A stretch of 64,000 nt of DNA, from NCBI GenBank assembly GCA_949318235.1, contig OX439135.1:25638050-25702049 (forward strand), given 5' to 3'. Each line of letters begins with the position of its first letter. The stretch's first letter is position 1. The position numbers were made by a program, and so were the translations under genes. The notes under the pieces are model-generated. The model was not told where the DNA came from. It worked only from the letters and a program-made list of their open reading frames with translations, and did no database searches. The DNA is from Ecdyonurus torrentis (Eukaryota > Arthropoda > Insecta > Ephemeroptera > Heptageniidae). Positions 45,781 through 58,432 of this stretch are shown piece after piece.

Positions 45781-45822
45781 TGTTCGTGAAATCCGAATGA
45801 TATCATTCGGATTTCACGAACA
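45781..45822. repeat. perfect 42-bp palindrome
   Basis: Dyad-symmetric around ATGATATCAT (centre between 45801 and 45802), with arms TGTTCGTGAAATCCGA and the exact reverse complement; no spacer. Confidence 0.97.
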
Positions 45823-46134
45823 CGGATTTATACAGAGCTGCATTACCGAATTGCAAACAGATTATTATTTATTTATTATTATTATTTTTTTTTTTGTAAA
45901 ACAATTTCAAATACAAAACACATACGTATTAAAAATCAAATTAAAAAAAAAAAAAAAAAAAGCGGGTTTCACTTTACGGCAGCGAGGGATAATTTTCAAT
46001 AAAAAATACCTTGTATGAGGTGCTTATTTTTACACTTTGTTTTCCAGATTCCTTAGATCCAGATCTTCTTGAACTGATAAAAATTTTCCAGATCGCGATT
46101 CGTAAAACAAAGATAATTTTATTTCCGTTTTTCC

Positions 46135-46167
<33 letters not shown>

Positions 46168-46729
46168 GCTTCTACATACAAAATAATATTTATTGTTTAA
46201 GTTGATTTAAAAAAAAAAAACTGATAAAATTACTTCGTAAACAATCTCAATAAAATAATATGAAAAGTTCAAGCTTTTTGAAACATTTGATAAAATAAAT
46301 AATGCCAATAATTATTATAATTTCTGAGAAATGTGTATTGAGAACAGTTGCGCCGCTATAAGAGAACAAACTGACATCAAAACAGTGGTACTCATACTCG
46401 CGCGGTCAAAACTTTGTTTATATATTATAATATTTATAATTAAAAAATATATATATATTAAAAACCTTTTTGTTAAAAATATAAATATTTTATGCATGCT
46501 CAATTATTTACAGGTCTACTTTTATTGATTTATTTAATTAGTTTCTTTATTCTGCAGAAAATCTCTAAAAAAATATATTTTACTCGTCTCCAAATATGTC
46601 GGTTTATTATGTTGATATCCAAGACTTCATTTCTGTTTATCAAAATTATCAGTAACTAAAAATATTTATTAGCAAGATAATACATTCACGATAGCGACAC
46701 CAACTGGTTCCAAGTTAATTTTAGCGGCA

Positions 46730-46825
46730 TTGTGATTGGTCAATATTGATCACGTGACCTTTAACTAGGGCGCTGATTGGCTTAGAGGCTCATTTTGAAT
46801 TTCGCGGCGGCCCAAATTGGCCGAG
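46730..46825. promoter_or_regulatory. CCAAT/E-box cluster, promoter-like
   Basis: Three ATTGG boxes (46735, 46776, 46816), ATCACGTGAC (46749-46758) and TTCGCGGCGGCCC lie within 100 bp of otherwise AT-rich DNA. No exon can be attached. Confidence 0.3.
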
Positions 46826-47539
46826 CGTGTCCTTATCTTGCATATGCATGTAGTATCTTGTTATTAGGGATCATAAAAAATTTACCAAAGAAAAAAAAAA
46901 TAAGAAAGATATATTTGATTACAGAATTAAAATTTAATTGCATTCTAGGAACAGATTTTTTTTTTTTTTTTAATCTCTAAAAATATTTTGTTATATTTAT
47001 TTTGATGAATGGCCATATAAACACTTTAGCTACTACCTGACACCATAACAAGTTATTACGTAGCAAAACTTTACATTGTTCAGTGTACCCAAGTTAGGGA
47101 TACATTTTTGGATGCTGTAAGTGTACATTTCTTTTCTACAATTATATATATCCAAATATTTAATAAGACTACAGATTTGCTATCCTTATTTGTTTTAATA
47201 TTATAAAGTCCTTTATTGAAGAAAACGCAATTTATGTATCAAACAAAAAACATTCCAAAGCAATACAAACATAAAGAAAACTATTCGTACATAAAATTAA
47301 AAAAAAAAAAAAAAATCATCATTCCATTTTTATTTTGTAAAAAGCTAAAAGAAATTTATTTTTGTGTGATACGTGTTATAAAAGTAAAAATTAATAATGT
47401 TAAAATATTTATTAAATAGTAAAGAATATAAATGAGACAAAATACTGTACTATACTGTTATCTGTCATTATAGTAGGAATATTGGAAAATAAAATTTATT
47501 GAATGTCGAACTTTTATATTATTGATTTACTTCCTTGTA

Positions 47540-48824
47540 CACGGAAAAAAATTGTTACCAACTAGAGTTAATTGATCTTAACTCAGTGAACGCATTATTG
47601 ATATTCTGATATTTAATTAGCAAAAATTTAGCAGGTTTCTTCTTTGACGATATTAATTATAAGCGATGAAAGAAAGTAGTTAATTTTTACTATCTAATTT
47701 ATTGTTTTTAATCTTGCAAGTCTTGTTAGTAAATTTTAATCAACATATTTGTTTATTTTAATTTTAAAAAGTTTTACCAACTATCCTTCATTAAAAATTA
47801 CTAACATGTTTATCAAAATATTTTTTAAGAAAACATGTTAATAGAATTCAGTTAACAGTTTAGTAACATTATTAAAAGACCGTTAAAAATAACCGTCACT
47901 TTCTTGCACTCCTCTTTTTATCAGTTTTTGTGAAACAGTGATACAGTAAACTTGTGCTCCTCAAAATCATCAAGAATATACTTGAAAACAATTAGAAGAT
48001 GGACTGACTTTGGAATATATTACTCACACTGAGGTAAGCTACATAGAAATATGTTATTCTGAAAGCATGCTTGGAAATTATTGTTTCAAATGAAATTCCA
48101 TTGTTTGCATAGAGCAGTTATTATATGTAACTCATCACTCATATTGCATTTCATTATTTGCTTACAGAGCTGGCCTAAAACTCTCCCCCGCCACCCGCAA
48201 CAGTTTGGATATTTGTGGATTTACAATCTTCTTATCACTGCAAGACCAGAGTGTGCTTCTTGATGGACCATTTCTACAGTTTGATATCACGGAGATGCTG
48301 GTGCTGCTAAGTGACAACACAAGTGCTATCCATTCATCATTTATACCCATGACTGTGACAAAATCTGAAAGTGAAAATCTAACCCCTGCCCCCAACCTGC
48401 AATACAGTGTAGTTATCATGAGAGATTAATAAATTAAGTAATTAAAGTGAAATATTTGTGTATTATTTAATTTACCTTGTTTATATAATAAAAAAAGAAA
48501 TCAATTTATAAATATCCGACTATATTTATAATAAATAATTTAAGTTGATAAAATATAACAACCTTGTCATTAATAGTAAATAGCATAGATAGTAAAAAGT
48601 TAATAAGTTAGGATAGTAAAACTGATTAACTTGAGTTAGCTACAATTTTATAAAAAACAAAGTTGGTAAAATTTACTAACTTGTCAATTACATACTATCA
48701 CTCTGTTGTTGATTGAGTTAACTAACTTTTGTTAGTTAAATTAACTAAGAAAGATCGCTAAGTACTTTTCAACTAAAAATTTTAGTAACATACAGCTAAC
48801 TGTTAGTAGAATTTTTTTTCCGTG
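47540..48824. mobile_element. TIR element with CACGGAAAAAAA ends
   Basis: CACGGAAAAAAATTGTTACC at left and AATTTTTTTTCCGTG at right, with TA on both sides. Subterminal zones repeat TTAGTTAA and AACTAAC words. The middle holds an exon-like pair (see 48168-48430). No transposase. Confidence 0.7.
48168..48430 (+). other. terminal-exon-like open frame inside TIR element
   Basis: After TTTGCTTACAG the frame reads AGLKLSPATRNSLDICGFTI, then FLSLQDQSVLLDGPFLQFDI and on to VVIMRD, stop. AATAAA overlaps the stop (about 48429). A possible upstream exon ends at CTGAG|GTAAGC (48032). Joining them leaves an in-frame stop 27 bp before the junction, so no full protein results. I do not recognise the sequence. 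Confidence 0.3.
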
Positions 48825-48827
48825 TAG

Positions 48828-49130
48828 GGTGGTTTCATTCATGTTAAAGTCGACGTCATAAGTTGAGTACTAAATAACATTGGCCAGTATAGCAAAAATG
48901 GCACATTTTGCCAGTTTAAAAATACTTCGCAATATTTTTGAGAGCATTGATGTTGTTAACAGGTTGAATTAGTACCTCAATAAGTATGCAAGAAAAATAA
49001 TAATGACCAAAACTAGGCTAATTTTCCAAATAAAATAGCCAAAAATTAGGTTTGTCCTATGCTGAGCAATGTTATTCATTGCTATCAAAAAGCACTCAGA
49101 ATGACGTCATGCGCATACACCCTATACCCT
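48828..49130. mobile_element. GACGTCAT-type MITE, reverse full copy
   Basis: GGGTGGTTTCATTCATGTTA to AATGACGTCATGCGCATACA. It directly abuts the right end of the 47540-48824 element. Confidence 0.8.
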
Positions 49131-50840
49131 ATAGATAACATGAAAATAATATCATTTCATTTCATTTTTTTTTTTTTTGAACATTTTTATAATAGATAAA
49201 GTAAGTCAGGTAAAAGTGAGTTCTTTAGACCCCTTTAACTTAACATAATATGTGATTTGAATGAGTATTTTGTAGATAATATTTTACAAATTTTGAAATA
49301 GCATTTAAATTTATAAACGAGTTTATAATATATATATATATATATATATAAGATTCAAATTTAATACGATATAAGGAAAGAAGACAATTTAAAAACCTCA
49401 AAGAATGCTGCATATACATTTTAGCTGCGCATTCCCCATACAGCTAATATTCCCTATGACGTCAGGCTCAATATAATACTAAATATTATCTTTACAATCG
49501 CAAGTTTCGAAAATTGGAAAATTGGAGGAAAAAAAGATTTAAGAGAATTAATTTTATTATTATATAAATTAAAAAAAAAAAAAAAAAAAGTTTCGTGATG
49601 TGTATATTTTTTAATATATTTTAATGGTCTGTATCAGCTATTAAGTTAATTATAATAGCATTGCCAAGTTATTTTATTTCTTTATTAAACAAAATTTTTT
49701 TAAATAAAATATATACACACTTTTATTTATCTGAATAATCCAAATATAATCTCAAAATAATAATACTAAATTAAAAAAATATATATATTTTTTATTTATA
49801 CATATTGTGAATCCAAATAATCTCAAAATAATAATAATAATTTGAAAAATAATAATATTTGTTTATTTATTAGTTATTTATTTATTTATTATTTTTTTTT
49901 TTAGATTATTTGGATTACTTATGGATAAATTAAAAATAACAAAAGTGCTGTTCGTAAACCTTTTTTTTTTTTTTTTTTTTTTTTTTTCTTCTTCTTTCTT
50001 TCTTTTCTTTCTTTGCAGCAAAAAATGCGCATTGCATTTGAATCACCAAAGTTGATCACTGTCATTTTAGGAGCATTTTAGAGTTTACAAACAGCGTTAC
50101 TGTGCAGGTATATTTTTTTATTTTAAAATTTTGATAAATGTAGAAATAAAAATTAGCAACCAATGCTATACAATAAGAAACTTGTGATCAACAAAATATT
50201 AATAAAAAATCATTTACACATCGAAGAGATTTTTTTAAATCTTTACGAAAACAAATTTGGTTCTTTCAGATATTTTTTTCTCCTCCAATTTTCAACAAAT
50301 ATAATTAAACATTACATTTTGGGTATATAATGCATTTTTTTAATATATGGAAAACTACATTATAGTTTTTTTTAATTATGTTTTTATTTTTAGCACCACT
50401 TTTTTGTTGATTTGTTCACATAAGTTAAAGTACATTAATGCAAACATGAAGAAAATTTTACACAGAAATCATTGACAAATTCAAATATCTAATATACAAT
50501 ATATAAATAGTGAGAATTATGAAAGTGGATAATATTATAATCTAAAACATGAAGCGAGAACAATAACAATTAAATCAGGTAAAATATTTATTTGTTTAAG
50601 AAAATTATAATCTATGCTGGTAAATTAACTGATTAAAGTTTTATATAAAACACAATTAAATTCATTAGTAATTTTTATTTTAACATTTTTAAAATTTTTT
50701 ATTTTTTTTATTTTTATTTATATTTTTTAATTAAAAAAAAAAAACATCTTGCACTATAACGTAATCACAGAAAGCTTTCTTTTGCCGATATTTAAATTTT
50801 CCAGTGCATTCAATTCTAAAACTTCGATACTTATTGACTG

Positions 50841-51501
50841 CAGGGGCGGATCCAGGGGGGGGGCGGTGGGGGCGACCGCCCCCCCCAAACGGCCCACGTG
50901 GGTGGAAAAAAATGAGCAAAAGTTGAAAAAAATTTAGTCCAAAAAAAAATTTTTTTGCGCCTTCGGCGCAACTTTTATTGCTGGATAAGCGTTTGAATCC
51001 TGACTACAGTAAATATACAGTATAACAAAAAATAATTTTTTTAACATCCCCTAGTTGTCATGTCATCAGGGTAATATATATCAGAGATATAGTTCTGTTA
51101 ATACTTAATACTTGGACCTCCACGAAATATTTTGCTCACGATAAGAACTAAAAAAAAAAAAAAACTTTGTTGTAAATTTTATAATTTTTATCTCAAAATA
51201 TTTTTCCATCCAAATATAAGTTTTATGTTTTACAATATCGATAATAGTTTTAAAAATTGCAAAACAATTGTTAGTAAATTGGTGTATAAAAATAATAATA
51301 ATAAATAAATTAATAATAATAAAATAATACACAATATTAATAATTTATTTAAAATTTGCTCTTTTTTTTCAAGTTTTTCAAGTTTTTTTTTTTTTTTTTT
51401 TTTCAGTGAAATAACATTAATAATTTTACAAAGAGATGAAAATAGAAAATATTTCAGAAATCATTTGTTCAACTTTTAATTTTTTTTTTTTTTTTTGCTT
51501 T

Positions 51502-51538
<37 letters not shown>

Positions 51539-51738
51539 GCCAAATCAAAAATTTTGCAATTCAAGAAATTTTTTTCAAAGGCATACTAATTTTGCAATAT
51601 TTTCCAAAAAGGGGCGTGGCCAAATAAAATTTTTCGCCTGCGGCGCGCTACCCCCCCCCCCCCCCCCCCCCCGGTCCTACATGGTTCATTTTCTAGGAGA
51701 TCGCCCCCCCCCAAACACAATTCCTGGATCCGCCCCTG
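50841..51738. mobile_element. non-autonomous hAT element, copy 2 (inverted, intact)
   Basis: CAGGGGCGGATCCAGG to CCTGGATCCGCCCCTG, with a perfect 8-bp duplication ATTGACTG (50833-50840, 51739-51746). The interior is the reverse complement of 2464-3354 with indels in homopolymers. Confidence 0.93.
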
Positions 51739-51746
51739 ATTGACTG

Positions 51747-52758
51747 TAGTTTATTTATAGAAAAATAGATAATGTAATATTCAAATATAGATTATAATAA
51801 AACTGCGACAAATTGAAATATTTTTTATCCTTATTCTTTGCTCTCCTAGCGAGCGTAATTATAAAAATATTGAGCATGTACAGTACATTATTATTTATTA
51901 TATAATATGATTAATATGAAATATATTTTAATGGTTTAAAAATTATCTTATTTTAAATATTGGTAGAAGCTATAGTTAAGCTATTTATTGATTTTTATAC
52001 ACTTATGTATTGCGGTTTTTCAGTTAAAAAAAAATACAAAAAAAATACTTTTTTTTTTTTTACTTTAAAACACACTACGAGGAAGACCAAAGGATAATTT
52101 GATGGCATATTCAAAAATAAAACATTTTTCTGTATATTGGTAGCAGATGTGGTAATGTCTAATTTTTGAGTTCATTATTTTGAATATGAACCACTTGCAA
52201 TATGAACGAACTCTTAAAATAAATTTAAATATTCTTAATTTTTATTTCTTGTAGAAAAATTGTTTTCACTTCCACGCTAGTTGCAAAACAATTAAAAACT
52301 ATTTCATTACAAATAAAGCGGTCTATTAATTTTTTTAAGTCGTGAAATGACGTCATGCACGGTCGCGGTAAATTTTTCCTAGGCCCTATATAGCTACATG
52401 CATTTTTACATTTAAAAAATGAAGTAAAAATATTTATAGTGCACTCTCAAAAATTAGAAATTTGCGTATTAAATCGATTCAGCTAGGACAACGTGCCCAC
52501 TTTTAAATTTATTTTATTATTATTATATATATTTTTTTTTTGCTCTTCTCTATTGCGCACTGTGTGTATATATAAAACAGTATTGTATAACTATACACTG
52601 TATACCATTATATAACTTTATATAAGGGATCTCTTTTATTTCCAGTACGTGCAGACATAAAATCATTCCTTTGTTTGCTTGATACATTCTCACATAAATA
52701 ATTACATATAGTAGAACTGCAAATCTGCATATTGCAGTATAAACGTCGTGTTGTCTTC
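51747..52758. other. AT-rich spacer
   Basis: No gene or complete element seen. 52180-52290 shares the CCACTTGCAATATGAACGAA block with the fold-back repeat at 7276-7740. Confidence 0.5.

Positions 52759-52843
<85 letters not shown>
52759..52843. repeat. (CT)n microsatellite
   Basis: About 84 bp of uninterrupted CT, a purine/pyrimidine mirror tract able to form triplex DNA. Confidence 0.95.
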
Positions 52844-52847
<4 letters not shown>

Positions 52848-52931
52848 ATACTATCTGATATCTCATATAACGTCGAGACACTGCTTAACTATATGCAGGG
52901 CAGAGCACGTAGCAGAGACAAAACACTATAT

Positions 52932-53235
52932 AGGGTGTATGCGGATGACGTCATATTTATTGCGCTTGAAGGCCATACTGGAGTAGTGAATAACATTGCT
53001 CAGTATAGGACAAACTTCATTTAAGCCAATTTTCTTTGGGAAATCGGCTCCTTTTTTGTTATTGTTATTTTTCTCACATACTTGAGATACTAATTCAACA
53101 TATTTACAGCATCAATGCTCTCAAAAATATTGCATAGTGGTTTTAAACTGGAAAATGATTTATTTTCCTATGCCACCCATGTTATTGAGTTATCCAACAT
53201 GGCGTCAACTTTAACATGAATGCATAGACCCTATA
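52932..53235. mobile_element. GACGTCAT-type MITE, full copy
   Basis: TAGGGTGTATGCGGATGACG to ACATGAATGCATAGACCCTA; internal blocks as in the other copies. Confidence 0.78.
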
Positions 53236-53313
53236 TATGTCTATCGACTTACACCAACACTTCTTATTACACGTTGCAGCTACATTAAAGAAGCCATATC
53301 ACAATTAAGTTAA

Positions 53314-53718
53314 ATCCCTTTGTCAACTTAATTTTTTATCATTTAGAATACGTACTAGACTGATAATTATTATCCATGAATTAGACAACAACACGTTGAT
53401 TTTGTATTTATTTTTATTTTAGCGGTTATTATAATCACGCATCTGACGTCACAATGTACCCGGATGTGCCGATATGGGGGTCGTGATAGGGGGAAAGAAC
53501 TTGAGGGAGGGGCTTAAATTTATCACGTGACCAGAGCGGTGACTGTGATTGGCGTCTGTACATTGTGACGTCAGATACGTGAAATGACCGTCAAATAAGA
53601 GAAAAAATAAATGAAAATAAATACAAAATCAAGGTCTAATTCATGGATACTAAGGTATGGTAATTAGTAATTATCATTCTAGTATTCTAAATGATAAAAA
53701 AGTAAGTTGACAATGGAT
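53314..53718. mobile_element. TTAA-flanked MITE with paired CRE sites, copy 3
   Basis: TTAA at 53310-53313 and 53719-53722. TGACGTCA at 53444-53451 and 53566-53573; central TCACGTGACCAGAGCGGTGA. Confidence 0.88.
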
Positions 53719-53812
53719 TTAAGCTGTGAACACGAACAGAAATAATTATGTTAGCTCGCCCAGCAAAATTTGTGCAACACAGCATAATTTTTGCTACTTT
53801 GCTTAATAATTA

Positions 53813-53814
<2 letters not shown>

Positions 53815-53895
<81 letters not shown>
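53815..53895. repeat. (TA)n microsatellite
   Basis: About 80 bp of TA. Confidence 0.95.
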
Positions 53896-53896
<1 letters not shown>

Positions 53897-54944
53897 CATA
53901 AATATTATGAAATGTCATAATTATTTGTGTTTTTATACTTTAGCATTATGCATTAATGATATGTGAAGCGCATAAATTTTACATAATTTATTATTTTCCT
54001 TTTAAAACTTCTTACTTATACACACAATTATATAATTTTACATATGATATACAGATATAACACATACATAATCATAAGTTTTAGCTGCATACTGCATAGT
54101 AAAAGTATAGATATTTATTTACAGGGTTAGTGTAAGCATACATGATATGTGACTTGACATATACCCGCTAAGTCCAGGAGACCAGTGCGAGACATGTCTC
54201 CCCGGGACGTCCCCTCGGGGACCTCTAGGGGACATCACTTTTTTGGCTTAGTTTTGGTCAGAACTGGCTCTAAATATTATTTTAATGGGTTTGCTGTCAC
54301 TTGTATGTTTTTTAAATATTTGTTATGATAATTTTACGACATTTTGAAATAAAAGGACCCTCTCGAGACCAGTGGAGATGTCTCGAAAGACATCTCTCGG
54401 TGGGACCTCATGGGACTTCATATATAAAAAATTGCATTTTTGTGCATTACTTCAATTATTAAGTACATTTTTCTATATATTTTGGTAGTCTATATGCTTT
54501 GCAGTTCATTAAATAATGTTTTTAATAACATGGGACATCTCGAGACCAGTGGAGATGTCTCGAAAGACGTCTTACAGCGAGACCTCGCGGGACAATAAAA
54601 AAAAAATTTTGAAGAAAAAAAGTATAAAACAAAAAGTTAATTTAGAAAGAATTAAATTTTTTTTATTCTTCTCTGTAATTTGTTAAATATATAATAATAT
54701 TTTCTTAAAAAGCGGGATTCTATTTTTTTATTATTATTTTTTTTGTGCCTTTTTTTTCCATTTTTGTATGTTAAATATAAATAGTCTGACTTTCTGATCT
54801 TAAATTTTCCGAATTATAATTTACAGTGCATAGTATTTTGTTATTATTTAAAATTTAATAATTTTTGTCATTGACTGTACAGTCACAGTCTTTTTGCCCG
54901 TGACTATACTTTTTTGGGGGTTTCCTGGTTTCCTCGAAAACGCG

Positions 54945-55231
54945 ACGCGGTGATTGGCCAGTTGGCCGCGCAGCTGTGCGAAAAACCGTCACTGTTGGTT
55001 TTGAACAACCAATCAGAAATCGGGTAAAACGGTCTAACCGAGTCTTACTCGCCATGCATGCTCGCCCGGCTTGCCTAGCGTGCGACAGATCGACAGCCAG
55101 GCTAGTGCCGAAATGTTATGTGGCTTGATTGAGTTAGACTTTTTTGTATTGTTATGAAGATTTTGTAAGTTTTTAATTGTAAATTTGTGTTATTATCAGT
55201 GTTTTATTATCAGGAAAACTTTGTTAAAGGT
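54945..55231 (+). promoter_or_regulatory. promoter-like core with exon and splice donor in TIR element 4
   Basis: CCAATCAG- and ATTGG-type boxes, GCATGCATGCTCGCCCGG-like GC-rich sequence, then a non-coding stretch ending at AAAG|GTAAGAAT (donor at 55230). The donor matches the one in TIR element 2 (GAG|GTAAGAAT). Confidence 0.4.
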
Positions 55232-55476
55232 AAGAATATTTATTGTAGTCGTTTTAAACGATTTTAATCAATGTTAGGCTAAAAGAAACGTGTTTTTTTT
55301 TCATATGTAACGGCCGCGCGGTTTTCGAGTGTTTGTGCCATGCAAACGGATACTGCACAACATTTGTCATGTAGTTTGAGACGCGTAAACTAATTACGAG
55401 GTAATGCTATGATTTTACATATACATATGTTGTTTTTCTTCAAATTATTATATAAATATACTGCATGTATACATAC

Positions 55477-55580
55477 ACACGGAGAGAATTGCCCGAGTTG
55501 AAATAACAGAAGTGCGAACCACTCAAGATTTTGAGGTACGTACGTACTTTTGTTATTTCAACTCATAATTCTCTCCGTGT
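55477..55580. mobile_element. 104-bp hairpin MITE, copy 1
   Basis: ACACGGAGAGAATT and AATTCTCTCCGTGT ends, with inner arms TTGAAATAACA/TGTTATTTCAA-like. Confidence 0.85.
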
Positions 55581-56034
55581 AATTTTTTGGTATATGCCGT
55601 ATATGTATAAGTAGACAATAAATATCGGTGGAATTTTTTAACAGTACTGCAAAGTATTTTTTCTGCATGTTTTGTATAAACTATGTATGACTTTTTTTTT
55701 ATATGTAATGATGCCTAGCTATTATTATGTATTTATTTTTTAACACACGGGGGCATATATAAGGAAACTTAGATTTCAGAAAGGTTATACGCACGGGAAA
55801 AGCATATATTGCATCACCTTGCATATATTTTTTTTCTTTTTTTTTTCTTTTTTTTTTCTTTTTTTTTTCTTCATAATTTTTTCCATATATTATGTTTTTT
55901 TTTATAAGCATGACCATGCCTTTTTGACTTTTAATTAACAGTTTTACTAATTACGAGGTAAAATTATGATTTTACATATATATTTTAATGCTGTTTTTTC
56001 TTCATACAGTATATTATATAAATATACCGCATAT

Positions 56035-56137
56035 ACACGGAGAGAATTGCCCAAATTGAAATAACAGAAGTGCGAACCACTCAAGATTTTGGAGTTCCGT
56101 GCGTTGGTTATTTCAACTCAGTTAATTCTCTCCGCTT
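56035..56137. mobile_element. 104-bp hairpin MITE, copy 2
   Basis: Same as 55477-55580 with a decayed right end. It lies within a longer duplication: 55390-55930 resembles 55945-56345. Confidence 0.78.
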
Positions 56138-56364
56138 AGACAATAATTATATCGGTGGAATTTTTTAACAGTACTGCAGAGTATTTTTTCTGCATTTGTA
56201 TAAACTAATGTATGACTTTTTTTTTTTAAATGTAATAATGCCTATTATATTATGTATTTATTTAATAACTCAACGGGGGTTAATGTTATGCATATATAAG
56301 GAAACTCAGATTTCGGAAAGGTTGCGCACGGGAAAAGCATGTATTGCATGGCCTTGCGTGTATA

Positions 56365-58104
56365 CAGGGGTAGAAGTTGAAAATTTCTCTTGGCGGGACC
56401 ATAGTATAATTAAAGGAGGATGATATGCGGGGCGAAGCCCCGCCAACGGGGGGTCAAGGGGGGCATAGCCCCCTTGCGGGGGTCAAGGGGGCAGAGCCCC
56501 CTGCGGGGGTTAAGGGGGCAGGGCCCCCTTACCGCCGGAGGCACGATTTTTTTAAATATCTATGCAATTTTAACGATTTCTGTTAAAAATAATTAAACAA
56601 TATTATAAGATCATAGTTTCACTTTTTACCTAATATTATTGCTATATAGCAAAAAATATTTTAAGGTGACTAAGTAAATGTGTGCAATGTTAAAACAAAA
56701 CTTCATAAAACTTAGTTCGTTTTTTTTTTTATGTATGGGGATAAATAAAAGAGGGTTCCGATTATACTGTTTTCGGTTTTCCACAACTAAAAAAAAATCT
56801 ATTCTTTACGTCATGATTCTTTTTTTCAAGATTAAAAATCAAATATTTTATTTTAGTTTTATTTTTTACATTTTGCATAATATTAGTGCATTAAAATAAA
56901 AAATATGTGACGAACTTACTGAAATTATGTTCTCTTCAAAATTGATGAAAATTTTTAAACGGCAAAGCAGTGGAAATAAATAAAAAAAAATATTGATTTT
57001 TTTTTTTTTTTTGCTTTACTATTTAATTCCACCACTTTACTGTTTTAAAGTTGTTAATAATTATTTGAACATAACTTCAGAAAAATCATACTTTTTTATT
57101 ATTTTTTTTTTTCATGTATTTATTTTTGTCATTAAAAAAATAGCAATGAAGTTCCTGATATTATGTTGGCTTACAAAATTAGAATTTTGTTCATTGATTT
57201 ATTTATGTCCAATATCCACTACTTCAATGTTTCAAAGTTGTTCATGATATTTTATGTGAACATAGTTTCAGGAAATTAATTATAATTATATTAATTATTA
57301 TATTTTGTGAAAATTTATGAATAAATAATATCGAAAAATTGTGATGAGTTTTCTGAAATGATTTCTAATGAAAAAAAGCATGAACAACTTTAATGTCTTG
57401 TTTATATTGAACTTTTTGTAATTCAAATTGCTAATTACAAAAAGTTCAATATGAACAAGGCAAACCATGAGTGAAGTGGCAAAAATTAATGGGGGGGCTG
57501 GGGGCAGTATTTTGCTGATATTTTGTTCCAAAATCTTCACAAGAGTTTTTGTACTTTTATGATAAACTTAAAACATTATCAGATAATTTTTTATTACATT
57601 TGATAATTTATTTTTATTTTTTTTAATAAATTTAATTTCTCCTTTTTTTTTTTCTTCTGCATTTGATTTAGTTCAAAATATTTAGCTATTGAATTGCATG
57701 CAATGAGACTGTAATATTAGTTAATTAATGTAATACTGAAAAATAAAATTGGGGAAACATGATGCTTTCAGAACCCTTTATAGATTAAATCATTAATAAT
57801 ACACTTTTGTACTAATTAAGGTAAATTTATAGAAGTAAACTAGTCATTTACTTGAATGAAATAGATTTGATTTTTATTATTACTTATTTAGCCCCCTTTT
57901 TTTCTTTCCCTTTTCTTGCTTTTTTTTTTTTTTTTTTTTCTTGCTTTTTTTTTCTTGCTTTTTTTTTTTTTGCTTTTTTTTTCTTGCTTTTTTTTTTTTT
58001 TTTTTTAGTTTAGAACTCTTACCGAAACCTGCCGGGACCAAGTCCCGGCAGAATTTCTTATGCCGGGACTTGGTCCCGGCAGTCCCGCCTAACTTCTACC
58101 CCTG
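56365..58104. mobile_element. hAT-like non-autonomous element nested in TIR element 4
   Basis: Perfect 14-bp ends CAGGGGTAGAAGTT / AACTTCTACCCCTG, with imperfect 8-bp flanks CGTGTATA and CGTATTTA (6 of 8). Subterminal GC-rich hairpins GCGGGGCGAAGCCCCGCC (left) and CTGCCGGGACCAAGTCCCGG (right). The interior is A/T-rich and includes a hairpin at 57394-57463. Confidence 0.78.
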
Positions 58105-58136
58105 CGTATTTATATTTTTTCTTTCTCTTTCTCTTT

Positions 58137-58175
<39 letters not shown>

Positions 58176-58432
58176 CTTCATAATTTTTTTTAAGCATTAC
58201 TTTTCTAAAAATATGCATATATGCATGCCTTATATATTATTTTATTATATTTTTTTATAAGCATCACCATGGCTTTTTTACTTTTAATTAACAGTTTTAC
58301 TAATAAGTTTTAATTGCACTAACAGTATAATTAAGTGGCAATAATATAACTTATTTATTTTTCATTTATTGTCTCCTCTAAGGAAACTAGTAATAAATCT
58401 AGATGTCTTCTGAGGTCCCGAGGTGAGACTTT

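Noticed and set aside
54855..55055. 66-codon minus-strand frame (MASKTRLDRFTRF...)
   Set aside because: Overlaps the promoter-like core of TIR element 4 and ends without splice or polyadenylation signals; GC content alone makes it open.
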